Below the pieces are notes generated by a model that saw nothing but the letters and a program-made list of their open reading frames with translations, did not search any database and was not told where the DNA came from. Source: Durusdinium trenchii (Eukaryota; Sar; Dinophyceae; Suessiales; Symbiodiniaceae). From it: DNA of 64,000 nt. Below are positions 1-10,872 of this stretch, in pieces. A program made the position numbers and the translations under genes. Location of the stretch: NCBI GenBank assembly GCA_963970005.1, contig CAXAMN010023695.1, forward strand, positions 1,554,559 through 1,618,558, in the 5' to 3' direction. Positions within the stretch are counted from its first letter, which is position 1. Every line of letters starts with the position of its first letter.

Positions 1-1184
1 GTCGTTCCGGCGCCCTGGAAAGAACTCCAGAGGTGGCTCGAGCTCGCACACGGCATGGCGGCGAGAACACAGTGGAACGAAGGCTGGGGGAAGTGCTCTA
101 CTGATGGTCAAGGAGCACTTTCTGACCCGCCAGTCTGAGTGAAACATGGGTTTTCAGGCACTGGAGTTTTTGGAATCAGAAGTCCTGGCACCTGGGTCAC
201 CTCGGCCTGTTCACCTACCATGTCTGTTTTGGCCTCATAGGTGCAAGTGCGTGCTCATTCTGTTTGTTCTTGAAGGCAAGTGCCCAACTTTGAGCTGTGT
301 TTTGACTAGCTTGAGCCCGCCAGTCCTTCCGGTGCTTTTTGCGCTGTCATCGTGTGCAAGACAGAGGACAAGAAAAACGATATCTGGAAACTCATTGCTG
401 ATAACATCAGGATCGCCCCAATTCGGCGCTTCCCTTACTCAAGCCTTATTCGCTGAACGCTTCGCCGCCCAGCCCGTTTTCTCTGGGTCCAAGCACTCAC
501 AGCGCCAAGTCGTCAACTGGCAGTGACGGTTTCGTCCACACAGAGCTGAGTCCACCGTGGTGGTTGGTAGAAAGAGACACTGGACCGGAGCGGGACACTG
601 GCCAAACTACACCATGTTGGGTCCTCCCAAAATCCTTCAGACAGCCGAGAAGCCGGGGCTTGCCCCAAATGTAGGGAGGGGAGAAGGACTTTCGAACTCC
701 AAGTCGGGGACTCCACACCTGTCAGCTTGCCTCGCGAGCTTCCTCCTTCACCGAAATCAGCTCTATGCGGACAGGGCTTCGCTCAGGGTCGTCACCGTTC
801 TGGGGACAGCTGTGGGGAGCAGAAGGCTCCATCTTTCAGGGGGGGCAGGTGAGTTAGTAGAGAAGAAGATGAAGAAGGGAATGACCCCATGATCCACAGA
901 TAAGCCACCAGGGTCCAGCCAACAAACAGACCCTCATTCCTTGCGAATCGCACCAGGAATGAACTCTTCGGCTGACCTTCGTATTCTTCTTCTGCCGCTT
1001 CTGGTTGGGAAGGCTTTCCTGAAAGTGAGCCATGCTGTGACAAGTGATTCGGGTGGGAAAACCTGCCCCACCTTCCACTCCCATCAAGAAATCGCCTCCC
1101 GAAAGAAACCTTGGAAGCTCTTCCTTTAGATGGCCAAGATCGAAGTCGCTGCTTGTCATATTCGTTATTCATAATGAAGTGTAA
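1..1184. other. No supported gene
   Basis: Open frames here overlap each other on both strands without recognisable motifs or exon signals. I see nothing I can support. Confidence 0.5.
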
Positions 1185-1257
1185 AGACATATATATATAT
1201 ATATAAGTATATACACTGTCCGATGAGCGAGGTATATACAGTGTATATATATATATC
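1185..1257. repeat. AT-rich near-palindrome
   Basis: Two (TA)n blocks flank a short unique centre. The left arm ends in TATACACTGT and the right arm begins with ACAGTGTATA, so the piece can fold into a long AT-rich hairpin with a loop around 1221-1231. No gene is attached. It may be a decayed inverted-repeat element or a simple-repeat expansion. Confidence 0.6.
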
Positions 1258-2132
1258 CAGTCTTTAATCTATAATTGACATTTTCAGGAAGTCCCCAAGT
1301 TCGGCTTGAAAAAAGAACTCTGACCCAAAGCTGCTATCTGAATCTGGGACTGGCACCGGAGTAACGCCACGCTTTTGGAGCCCTGGTGGTGCGAGAACCA
1401 GCGAGTGACTGAGAAGGGGCGCTGGGAGTGTGATTTTGCTCGATGTTTTTGGGGGGTTGACATCCAATGTCCTGAAGCGGCAAGACTGAACTCGCTAGGA
1501 ATGTTTGTGGTCTACCGATAGTGTTCGCGTAGCTCAGGCGGGGGGGAAGGCTCTGCCGACCAGGACTCTAAGGCCTTTGCACCGAATGACGTGGGGAGGA
1601 TGCGGAGAGCGCGACGCGGAGAGTGCCCATCTTCAACAGTCTGCTGGACAAAAGCTGGAACTGCAGGTCCAATGTCAGTGGCCGGCTGTGTCACAAGCAA
1701 CTGACTTCAGCCCAACAGTTCTTCTCGCAGGCCTTGTCCGCAGTCGGGGCAGAAGTGGGATTCCGGCCTCACTGGTGACCAGTCAAGCTGATGGGCCATG
1801 GCGGACATGGTCAAATGTAACAAGATGCCCTGACCGAATGCTTGAAGTTGCCCTCTACCAATGATGGATTGCTTGCTGCAAATGACCCGGGCTGCAGGCA
1901 AAGGAACCAAAAAGAAAACACCGAAATCCCCTCGGTCCGGCCTCCCCTCCAGCATTTTGCCTGCCCCTTTTGACATGGAAAATCCGTCCCATGGGCGGCC
2001 TGGCCCTTTTGGGGCGCTTTCCGTCCATCGCTGGGCTCCCCGGGCGTGCACGTTCGGCCACAAGGACAGGCCTCTCCGAGTCGGTCTCTCCGAGTCCGCG
2101 AGCCGAGAGTCGGTCGTCCGACGGGCGCCCGG
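1258..2132. other. No supported gene
   Basis: No motif-bearing frame or exon was recognised between the AT-rich hairpin and the first small inverted-repeat element. Confidence 0.5.
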
Positions 2133-2266
2133 GCGTCTCAGACCCGCATTGAACCACAGGTTTAAGTAAGAATCTACCAGGACCTTCCTTCTGAGGTGTC
2201 TGTAAAAAGGCCCCTTAGAGCTTATATAAGGGGTGTCCACAAAACACCTGTTGGAAGGTCCTGGTA
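2133..2266 (+). mobile_element. Small inverted-repeat (MITE-like) element, copy 1
   Basis: The core is bounded by CCAGGACCTTCC (from 2178) and its reverse complement GGAAGGTCCTGG (ending about 2264), with TA on both sides. The inner part pairs too: a GGGGTGTCCAC stretch and its partner flank a short AT-rich loop. About 45 bp outside the left repeat (2133-2177) is also shared, inverted, with the copy at 3963-4089, so the mobile unit may be larger than the hairpin. It has no coding capacity. The TA flank suggests a mariner-like origin, which is inference. Confidence 0.65.
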
Positions 2267-3962
2267 TATATAATGAAGACGGAGAAATACGGTGCAAAGT
2301 TCGCAAAGCATCGCGACACCAAAGGCTCCGACTGCCTTCAATGTCCCATCCCTATTACATCTGAGCCTATCTGAGCTGTCGTTTTTGAAACTGGAGATGG
2401 TCCCGTCTCTGCCGGCCTGTACACCCTTTCCAGTCGGTTTGCTGACCTGCGCGGGTCATTCGCAACAGAGGACATAAAGGCATCAAAACTGAACATCATT
2501 CTTCAGACAGTTTCCCACTCATTTATCACCACTGGGCAGTCTCTGAACCACCGCCACCTGGCTTCTCACTTGTGGTCGCTTGTCTATCTGCTTTGGGTTG
2601 ACCAACCCCCATAGCTCCTCTACCTTCACCAGAAGTCTTTCAAGTGCTGGGCCTGCAGCTCCGCAGGCCAAGGTGCTTTTTGCAGGTCCACGAGCGAAGC
2701 AACTGACCCAGCTATGCTTGCGAGACGCGGCTTTTTCAACTCCTTCAACCACTCTTTGGGCCTCGAAAGTGAAAATCCCAGCAACTCATCCTATCTACAG
2801 CTCTGCTGGGGCCGTTTTTCCAACTCTACGACGCTGCTTCAAAGGGGTAGGAAGGAACACGGAGAGAGGAGAGCCGTTCATCCTTTACAGTGGAAGATGA
2901 AAACGTTCACTCCAAGAAATGTTTGCCTCTGGAGAAAGAGTGTGGGGGAAGTGTAGGTCCAGCATAGGTCGAATGCTGTGTCTTCTAAACGCTGAGAAAC
3001 CGCTCGAGGTGTTTTCTTCCTGCGTAGCGTAGCACCGGCGAAGCGTAGCACCGACGGACCTTCGCACCCCTGTCGTCTCTGGGTAGCGTGGGATGATTGA
3101 GGGCTGTGAGCCAAGCAGTGGGACGAGACTTTGTTGCTTGGTCTGGCAGTCTTGCCAGCTGCGGAGCTATGCGGAGCTATGCAGAGCTCCAGCAGTACCG
3201 GTCCGTTGGAAGTCCTGTGGTCCGTTGGAATGTTCGAATTCCCCTGGTCACCCGACACGACCGGTTTCATCATCTTCACCAACCCAGGGTGAAGAAGCCA
3301 CAAGTCATGCTCACAGCCCTCTCACTGCGGCCCCATCACTCCGCGGCCGCCCCATCACTCCGCGGCCGCTCGGCACGCATCGGTTTTGGGCATACCTGCG
3401 GTGTCGAGCGTCACAAGAACCCGGGCACAGCGAGGTCTGCGGCGGGACAGGTCCAAGTCAGCTCATGCTTGTGACATCACAGATTCTTCATTCTTTTTGT
3501 GCCATGCAGGCCATGCACAACATCAGTCTCCAAGGAGGGAAGAAAGGGAAAGAACATGAAAGAACGTCCTCAAAGACCATGGAGGGTTCCGAAAGACCAG
3601 GGAGCCCCCGCGACAGTTCCCACTTGAATAAAATACCACCAAAACGCCTCAACTTGGAGCAGCCGAGCCATCGGCCGGCACAGCTGGCGCGGCCTGCATT
3701 CTAAAACGCTTTGATACTGTGATGAATTGAAAAGAGAGCAAAATGAAACCAACACTTCAATCAGTCAAGCTTCTTTGTTTCCTTTTTGGGGATGCGGGAT
3801 AGAGGGAAGTCACAGTGGAAGGTCCAAAGTGGTGGAGGTCTTTATGTTCGGTGCTCCCTGTCGCTTCAGCGGGCATATGCGCAAAGAAGGGAATCTGCGA
3901 ACATCTGGAAGACAGTTCCACCGGGATGTCGTCCAGGGTAATGAATTGTGCAATAGTCCTCG
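2267..3962. other. No supported gene
   Basis: Several overlapping frames but no recognised domain. A short direct repeat lies near 3165-3185 (GCGGAGCTAT twice) and a CATCACTCCGCGGCCGC duplication at 3336-3368. Confidence 0.45.
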
Positions 3963-4089
3963 ACCAGGACCTTCCAACAGGTGTTTTGTGGACACCCCGA
4001 ATCAGCTCAAGGGGCTATTTACAAACACCTCTTGGAAGGTCCTGGTAGATTCTTACTTAAACCTGTGGTTCAATGCGGGTCTGAGACGC
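3963..4089 (-). mobile_element. Small inverted-repeat (MITE-like) element, copy 2
   Basis: This is the inverted counterpart of the element at 2133-2266. It opens with CCAGGACCTTCCAACAGG and closes with TTGGAAGGTCCTGGTAGA. It then continues into the same flanking sequence (TTCTTACTTAAACC...GTCTGAGACGC) that precedes copy 1. The two copies face each other 1.7 kb apart. Non-coding. Confidence 0.65.
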
Positions 4090-7000
4090 AAACAAACCAC
4101 TGCCCCAGGCAGTCATGTCACGCTGTGGGTCGCCAGGAGACCTGGTTGACCTGCCGACGTGAACGGTCGTTCGCTACCAGGTACCAATGCACTGCTACAC
4201 TGCTCACCAACAACATCTGAGGCTTCTAGCAGCCTGAGCGGTGTCGCAGGAGGGCATCTGCCCGTTTCCCAGGTTTCCCTCGAAAGCGGGTGAAGATTCA
4301 CAACTCCGACACGCATGGGAGGGGCTGGCATCGCAATGAAAACCATTTTTGAGACAGGGTGGTAGAAAACAAAGTTAATGAGTAGACATTCAACCCTGCC
4401 TTCGCCCACCGATATTCCAATGACACAGCCTGATCTGGTGGAGGCATACTCTGCGTCGCTTGTGCCTGGAAAAGAGACAACACAAAGCCACATTCCTAAG
4501 CGGACTTTTCGACCAAAACAAACCTAGGACCTAGTGACTGGTGACGGACAAGATGCTTGCTTGGCCAAACTACAGGCTTGACCCCTGTCCCTGTGAATGC
4601 TTGTCTGGCAGCCAACTCTTCAATGAAAAGCCTGTCGGTAGATATCGGCATTAGTCGTGTGGCCACCTGAAATCTACGCAGAAAAATCTGGAACTCCATC
4701 TTCAAGGCCTCATCTTATATAACTCCATCTTCCACCTTGTAATGAGCTTAACTCCAGCTTCCTCGCCGCTCCTCCAGTTCTTGGGGACTCGATCTCCTCG
4801 TCTCGTTTCGTCTCGTTTCCCCACGGTGCCAGGTGTGCGTCGCCCGGTGGAGCCAAGCGGAGCGGAGCACCGGTGAAGAGGGGCTCCAAATTCCACCAGT
4901 GAAGGGTTGGAGTATTCAAGAACCCCCCCGGGTCCTTTTTGGACCCCTCGTTTCTTCAATCGTTCGACCGGTTTGCGGGTCGAAAGAGAGGCATGGACAC
5001 CGGTGGCTTTAGATGATGAACCGATGGCATGGCGGACCCCATCAAGACAAAGCCAGAAGAGACTCTAATAGGTAGGTCACCGCTAGAGTTCCAATGACTC
5101 TGCCAAAGTAGCGAGCTCCCACCCAAAAAGAATTTGTCAGAAAGTTCTGAGCCTCTAAAATGCACTCTTCGGTGAAGGAAAAGGCCGAACGCTTGCGAAA
5201 AGGCTTTCAGGAACGAAAATAGAGAGCAAAAGGGATAAGGAGGCAACAGGTCCAACCGGATCTAACCATGCCTCAGCTGCAGGCTGTGACTGTGCAGGAG
5301 CTGTTTCCGCGGCCTCAATGACCATCGATGGATGTGTCTCAACATGGGGGACTCGCTACGGTTTTCAAACATGACATTCATGTATGTTGTTGGTAGAGCA
5401 AGAGGACTTGATCAAAAGATCCTAACAAACTGGACGTTATAACTTCGGGATGAGCAAAGACTCAGGGACTCGTGATGGATTTACGGTCCACAACCTAGCT
5501 CATCCCCTTAACTGCAGGAGAGGGGTAGTGGCCCTGGTCCAACGGATCATAGCCACGGGCCGACCATACCGGCCCTGTCTCCCATGGCTGAAGGGTTGAA
5601 GCTTATCACTCGTGTCGTGCCCAGCCTGCTCCGGCACGGGCTGCGCCATGCTCTGTGTCGGTTGCGGCAATGCCTGGCCGCCCGTTTGCTCTCGGAGCGG
5701 CATGCTCTGTGTCTGGAAGTGACGAGGCAGTCACGGCTTTGGGATGCGCCAAAAGAACCCTCAACAACTCAACAACTCAAAGAAGCCGAGTCCAGCCTTG
5801 GGCGTGGCCAGCGCCGTGGCCGGCGCCACGCCCGCCAGGGCCGAGACCCCCTCGGGCGCCACGCCCGCGAGCGCAGGGGGCTCCTGGGGAGCAGCCAGGT
5901 CAGAAAAAGGGGTCTTGGAAGACAAGCTCGTGGGAAGAGGAATGAGAAGAACCCCCAGCCCAGCAAGCAGTGAACCATAGTGAAGTACTGCTAGCTGAAA
6001 GGCCAGTCACACCACAGTGTGGCATAGCTTTGCAGCAGCTCCAAGCGGCTACAATGCAAACTTCACAGCAACCAATGTTGACTGCTACACACCCCAAATC
6101 CCCTAGCAAGTGATCGAACAAAGAGTGGCGACCCTGGAGGAGCACCGGTCGACTGGGCCAGCGTGCACCGGCCGTCGGTGCGGTCCTCATAGCCAAAGCC
6201 ATAGCCATTGCTGTTGTCCCAGGCCTCACGGTCCGGTCAGACGTGGAGCCAAGGCGACGTGGAGCCAAGGCGTGGAGTTCCTCTTTTGTGGGTTTTCTCG
6301 AACTCCATGGACCTTCTTGGTGGTCCAACTCAGACGCACAAAATATATAACATGGTGCTGCGGGTGGTCTATGGTGGTGCGTCGAGTCTTGAGCTTTCAA
6401 AAGATCAAAGCCATATGTGTCACATCAGCAGCTTGGCAGCTTGATTCACCACCGATGTTTCTCAGCTGACCTGGGGTGATATGTTCGTCGATCACAAAGG
6501 AGCCATCGATCTCCCGAGAAAGGAGGACCCTCGCGAAGCACGTGACTCTCCAAAGGAGCCATCTACTCCATCCTCATCTGCAATGCAAATGTCCTATCAG
6601 GTAGGTAGATTTAGGTACCTTGTCTCAATTAGTAGAATACACAACAAAATATCCATAAAATCCATTATGAATGAAAACATGTAAATTAAAAGCCAAAAAA
6701 AAGTTAGAGAGGTACAATCTTAGCATGAATTCACAATTGTAAAATGCAGGGCATGAATGCTGAATATTCTCTTTATGCTCTGGTCACGGAGACTAACTAT
6801 TGATGACCTTTCCCTCATCATTACGAATCCAGACGAATCCAGCATCAATTGATTTAAACAATTTTAAACATACGTATTTAAACTCCCCCATCTCAATCAA
6901 TTCGAAAGAAGGTATGAGGGAGATCCCCGAAAAGGCACAAACAGAAATCGGCTGAAGTCCCCATCCGACTCACCCGGGAGCCAGACGCCATTCATTTGAT

Positions 7001-7289
7001 TCATCTGGTGCATCTGATTCATCTGGTCCATCTGCATCTCTGCTCCTGACCAGTTGCGCTGCCAGTTGACTGAGTTTGGGAACGTGCACGAACAGGGGTG
7101 CGCGCCCAGCAATGCGCGCAGGAGGCCCCAACACCCAAAAAACAAGTGAGACCCTCCTGTTCGCTGGACCTGGGGCACGTTTGTCCTTGGGCTCAGCGCC
7201 CTGCAACAACGGTTGACGATGTTTTAAAGGAATTTGTTTCGCGCTCTTTTTGGTACTTTTTTTCTGGTAGCGCTTTCACATAGTGGTTC
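4090..7289. other. No firm gene; one weak exon candidate
   Basis: No domain was recognised. One stretch is weakly exon-like on the minus strand. After a CCCCAG|G acceptor at about 5895 there is an Ala/Val/Pro-rich frame with two APxLAGVAP-type repeats, down to about 5810. It has strong third-position GC but no family, so I do not call it. The segment 6600-6900 is AT-rich and looks non-coding. Confidence 0.35.
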
Positions 7290-7545
7290 CGTGGCAGGCA
7301 TAGCATTTTGAGTACCTTCAGTTGCTCATTTTGTGGCAGGCAAAGCATTTCGTGAATCTCGAAGTGCAGATTTCGTGGCAGGCGCGGCACTTCGTGAACC
7401 TCGAAGTGCAGATTTCGTGGCAGGCGCAGCACTTCGTGAACCTTCAAGTGCAGACCTCGTGGCAGGCGCAGCACTTTGTGAACCTAGAAACCTTTTTGTG
7501 GCAGGCGCAGAACTTTTTTGAACCTCAAAGTGCAGATTACACTTC
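7290..7545 (+). repeat. 42-bp tandem repeat (VNTR)
   Basis: About five units begin with GTGGCAGGCGCAGCACTTCG and continue with GTGAACCTCGAAGTGCAGATTTC. Units at 7333, 7375 and 7417 are a regular 42 bp; the outer ones are diverged or shortened. Because 42 is a multiple of 3, the plus strand reads as a 14-residue repeat (VAGAALREPRSADF type). No start or splice signal shows that it is translated. Confidence 0.75.
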
Positions 7546-7735
7546 AGAGCTCACCAGAGCTCACCAACGACCCATGCAGCATGACGTTGCCCAACAGCTA
7601 GCCAGCTGTCTGAAGCTATGAAGCTAGTGATCAGTATGAAAACCTTCCTCCGAAAGGATTCCAATAATTAACACAATATCTCATGGTCGTCTGTGAGTTG
7701 CAATCATGTAGATAAAACCTGGCAGCTGTGCAAAC

Positions 7736-7980
7736 AAAGCCACGAAAAGCCAACACCCGCCAAACGCCAGAAGCCGCCAAAAGCCAAAAGCCACCACAAG
7801 CCAAAAGCCGCCAAAAGCCAAAAGCCACCAAAAGCCAACACCCGCCAAAAGCCAGAAGCCGCCAAAAGCCAAAAGCCACCAAAAACCAAAAGCCGCCAAA
7901 AGCCAAACGCCACCAAAAGCCAAAAGCTGCCAAAAGTCAAAAGCCAACAAAAGCCAACAGCCGCCAAAAGCCAAAGCTAA
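7736..7980 (+). repeat. Degenerate tandem repeat of AAAAGCCACC-type units
   Basis: A purine-rich array alternates AAAAGCC with GCC or ACC in units of about 10-15 bp. All frames stay open in both directions and give low-complexity KPPKAKS-type or GFWxLLAFGG-type peptides. The open frames are a by-product of the repeat rather than evidence for a gene. Confidence 0.7.
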
Positions 7981-8078
7981 CAGAAAGCTATCAAACCACC
8001 AACGGTGAAAAAAATGCCAAAAGGCACGCGAAAAAGAATCCTTAAAATATATGGGTTCTTCCAACAACTCCCCCCGTC

Positions 8079-8160
8079 CGCCTGCACCGCAGGCACCGCA
8101 GGCGCCGCAGGCGCCGCAGGCGCCGCAGGCACCGCAGGCACCGCAGGCACCCGCAGCAGC
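8079..8160. repeat. 9-bp tandem repeat GCACCGCAG / GCGCCGCAG
   Basis: About eight to nine units run head to tail. The plus strand reads (PQA)n and the minus strand reads (ACG)n. The minus reading resembles the Cys/Gly-rich exons near 61-64 kb, but there is no AG|G acceptor and no flanking exon in phase. I record it as a repeat. Confidence 0.6.
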
Positions 8161-8657
8161 GTTCTGCGCATGGCCAAAGCGTGGGATTACATCGTTCTGT
8201 CTCAAGAGGTTGCATCAACCATCAACAAAATGTGAGATGTCCCATACCTGGACCCTCCCTGCCAGGTCTCCTCCGGTGGCTTGACTTTAAAAGGGTCGCA
8301 GTCGTAGTGACCTTTTCAAGTCGGATGCTGGGAGACCTGTCCAGTCGTGTGGAAGGACCGGAGCTGCCCAAAACGGCCCAAAACGGCCCTGCTTTCGACC
8401 CTTCGGACCGGAGCTTCAACTCCCGGAGCCCGCCTCGACGGCCTCGTGGCTCACTTGGAGGATCTTCCCGTTGACTTCCTCGCAACGACGAGCCAACGGC
8501 TCGGACCGGCCGTCACGAAGAAGGCCCCGGTAACGGGGAGATGCCTGGGCGTTTGTTGGGGTGTTTTTCTTCCGGGGCATTGCCGTGGAACCGTTGAACC
8601 ACTGCAAAACCCCAACACCGTCCCATCCACATCGACCCCCAAGCGCAGCCGAGCGTC

Positions 8658-8709
8658 GGTGAGGGCCGTCTGGGCCTGGCTGGCGTCCGCCATGGTGACA
8701 AAACCCCAC
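8658..8709 (-). CDS. RRM RNP1 exon (partial gene)
   Basis: After a CGAG|G acceptor, 52 nt encode the RNP1 strand and following helix of an RNA-recognition motif: RWGFVTMADASQAQTALT, where the first Arg is completed by the previous exon. The length (1 nt plus 17 codons), entry phase 2 and likely exit phase 0 match the RNP1 exon at 56626-56677, so the two exons appear homologous. The likely donor is GA. Preceding RRM exons (RNP2 strand, helix 1) should lie upstream at higher coordinates, but I could not find them before 10 kb. The domain call is firm as RRM-like; the target RNA and gene identity are unknown. Confidence 0.6.
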
Positions 8710-10872
8710 CTCGGCCGACGGCGCTGAAGACCGGGTCGAATTCCAGGTGTCGTGAGGCTGGGGCCAGACCCAAGCCAGGTCGTGGGGTCGGGACACAAAT
8801 GCCATGATCCCAAAGTGGAGAAAAGGAGAAACACTCGGAATTCCTTCCAGAAAGCTTTCTAGATTCATCCTCCAGGTGGTTGGATGTGGCAAGCGATCCC
8901 CGCTCCCGAACTCCACCTTTTTCGATCCGTCGCGACTCCGGCGCTGACCCAGACCGACCGACGACCACGGTCCTCGGCACGCCGGTCGCGCGCGGGGAAC
9001 TCCACGGCGGTCGCGGTGTCTTCTGTGTGCCGGTGAGGCGGAAGGAAGGAAGGAATTGGTGAAATCCAAGGGTCCCAAGACCCATGTTTGCCAAAGAGCA
9101 TGATATCCGCTTTGTTTTCAGTTGGCACCAGCCCTGAAAGAGCCAACTTGAGGATCCTCTGCAGTGAAAGGCATGGAGATGGGGACTCCAGTGAAACCAC
9201 TCAATGTAGAATCTTGATGAATAAAAACTTAATAGGACTCCCCCCCGCTCGGATTATAAGACCTCCTCATGTTGCGGAGGATTATTGATCAAGATTCTGA
9301 GATTCCAAGCCTGTTTGTTTCTTCTTGGAGATCGGCGGAAGAATAGCTCGCGTCACACGGATGACACCGGGTGCATTAACCGCTGCAGCGGTTTTCCGTT
9401 AAACGGCGCCGTGTTGGCGCTGGTGAACCGCTTTGTGCAGCATGCTGATTTACGAGTGGAGGGAGGCTTGGTGTCCGTTGAGTCAATGCTTGACCAACCG
9501 CCAAAGACAATTGCCCTCCCTCTTGATCCACAAGGACCAATTCGTTACCATTGCATATCAGGTTGACAAGTCTTGAAGTCTGTCAGCGTGTTCGGACATG
9601 CTGCCTGCTTGTTCCTGCACAAACTCCTCTTGACGCATGAAGACCCCAGCTGAAGAGCTCACTCAAGCGCACGCGAACAAGGCCGGGGTGAGCTCGCCAG
9701 CCTGGAGAAGCAGGAAATCGACACCATTTGCCCAGAGCTCTTCGCCCATGTTCCCCATCTGAAGAGCAAATTTTATGCCAATTAAATATCGAACCATCAG
9801 TTCTTGCCTGACTTAGGGGTGGTACAAAACAAATCGCCCCAAGAAGGCTGCAAACACCACCCTCGCCCCATCGGTGAGGGGATCTGAAGACTCACGAGCC
9901 AAGCCTGGCAAAGAAGGCTGTCCAGGTCTGCTGTGAAGCCTTCCTGCGAATAAGTGGTGGGCGTTGCCAGCTCGCCAGAAGTAGAAGTACAAGTATCTAC
10001 TAGTTACTAGGTACCTTGTTGCAACCGTTTCTCTTTTCAACATGTGGTCCAAACCAAAAGCCACAAGCAGTTGCCGTCTCTCTCTCTCTCTCTCTTCTGA
10101 AATTGGATGGCTCTAGGATGCTCTATGACCCAAGCTCAGTCCATCCAAACACGCATATCTTCGGAAGAACTAATACAATATACTGTACCTGTATTTAAAG
10201 AAACGGATGGGTACTACCGGCACTGCGGTCTCATGGACATGGCATGCGTGCGCGGCGTCCTCGCACACCGGGGTGCAGTTGGTGTTGTGGCGAATGAGAT
10301 CCCCTTCCTCGCAGGTGATATTGGCCTTGGCTGCGGATTGAGATCACAAGCACAACCATCCTCACGAACCGCCAGGAGAAACCCACAGCGCCTGGGATGG
10401 TATCACCACTGGTATGACAGTATGACCATGGTCGACCCTCCTTGATACACTGGATCAAGCAGGATAGAGCCTTCTAGGGCAATGTCAGCCCATTGGACCA
10501 GGAATTCATGCCGAAGGCTTCAACTGACACGGATGGTCCCCAAATACTCTCGCTATGTCCACATCTTCTGCGGTTTATCACGGGGTGCCTTGGTCTACGG
10601 AGAGACACATCCAAGCCTTGGTCTAGCGAAAAATCACCCACTTGCAATTCATGCCCTCTTCATCAACTTGTATTTGCTGTCCAGGAACCCGGGAATGACA
10701 CCAGAAATCTTCTGTAGATCGAACAAAAAACATGTGTATGTATATTATATGTATATATATATATATATATCTCAAGCCTTTGTTTTCCCGCATGTGCAAA
10801 GTTGCCCTACACGTGNNNNNNNNNNGAACAATGTTGTACAATGTTGCACAATGTTGCACTGTATTGTAACAA
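8710..10872. other. No supported gene; retroelement 3' flank
   Basis: Contains a (CT)n run at about 10077-10096 and an AT-rich stretch at 10735-10775. Just outside the Pol stop codon there is a short repeated AACATTGT(A/G)CAACATTGT motif. This side should hold the retroelement's 3' terminus, but the N run at 10816-10825 interrupts it and no terminal repeat could be defined. Confidence 0.4.
10816..10825. other. Assembly gap (10 N)
   Basis: Ten consecutive N, just beyond the 3' end of the Pol ORF of the retroelement. Confidence 0.99.

Noticed and set aside
1221..1240. Hammerhead-ribozyme-like core (GTCCGATGAG...) between AT arms
   Set aside because: The conserved CUGAUGA and GAAA boxes are not both present; it reads CCGATGAG and GAGG.
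7681..8205. Long minus-strand frame rich in GFWxLLAFGG and ACG
   Set aside because: It is a translation of two simple tandem repeats; all frames are open there.
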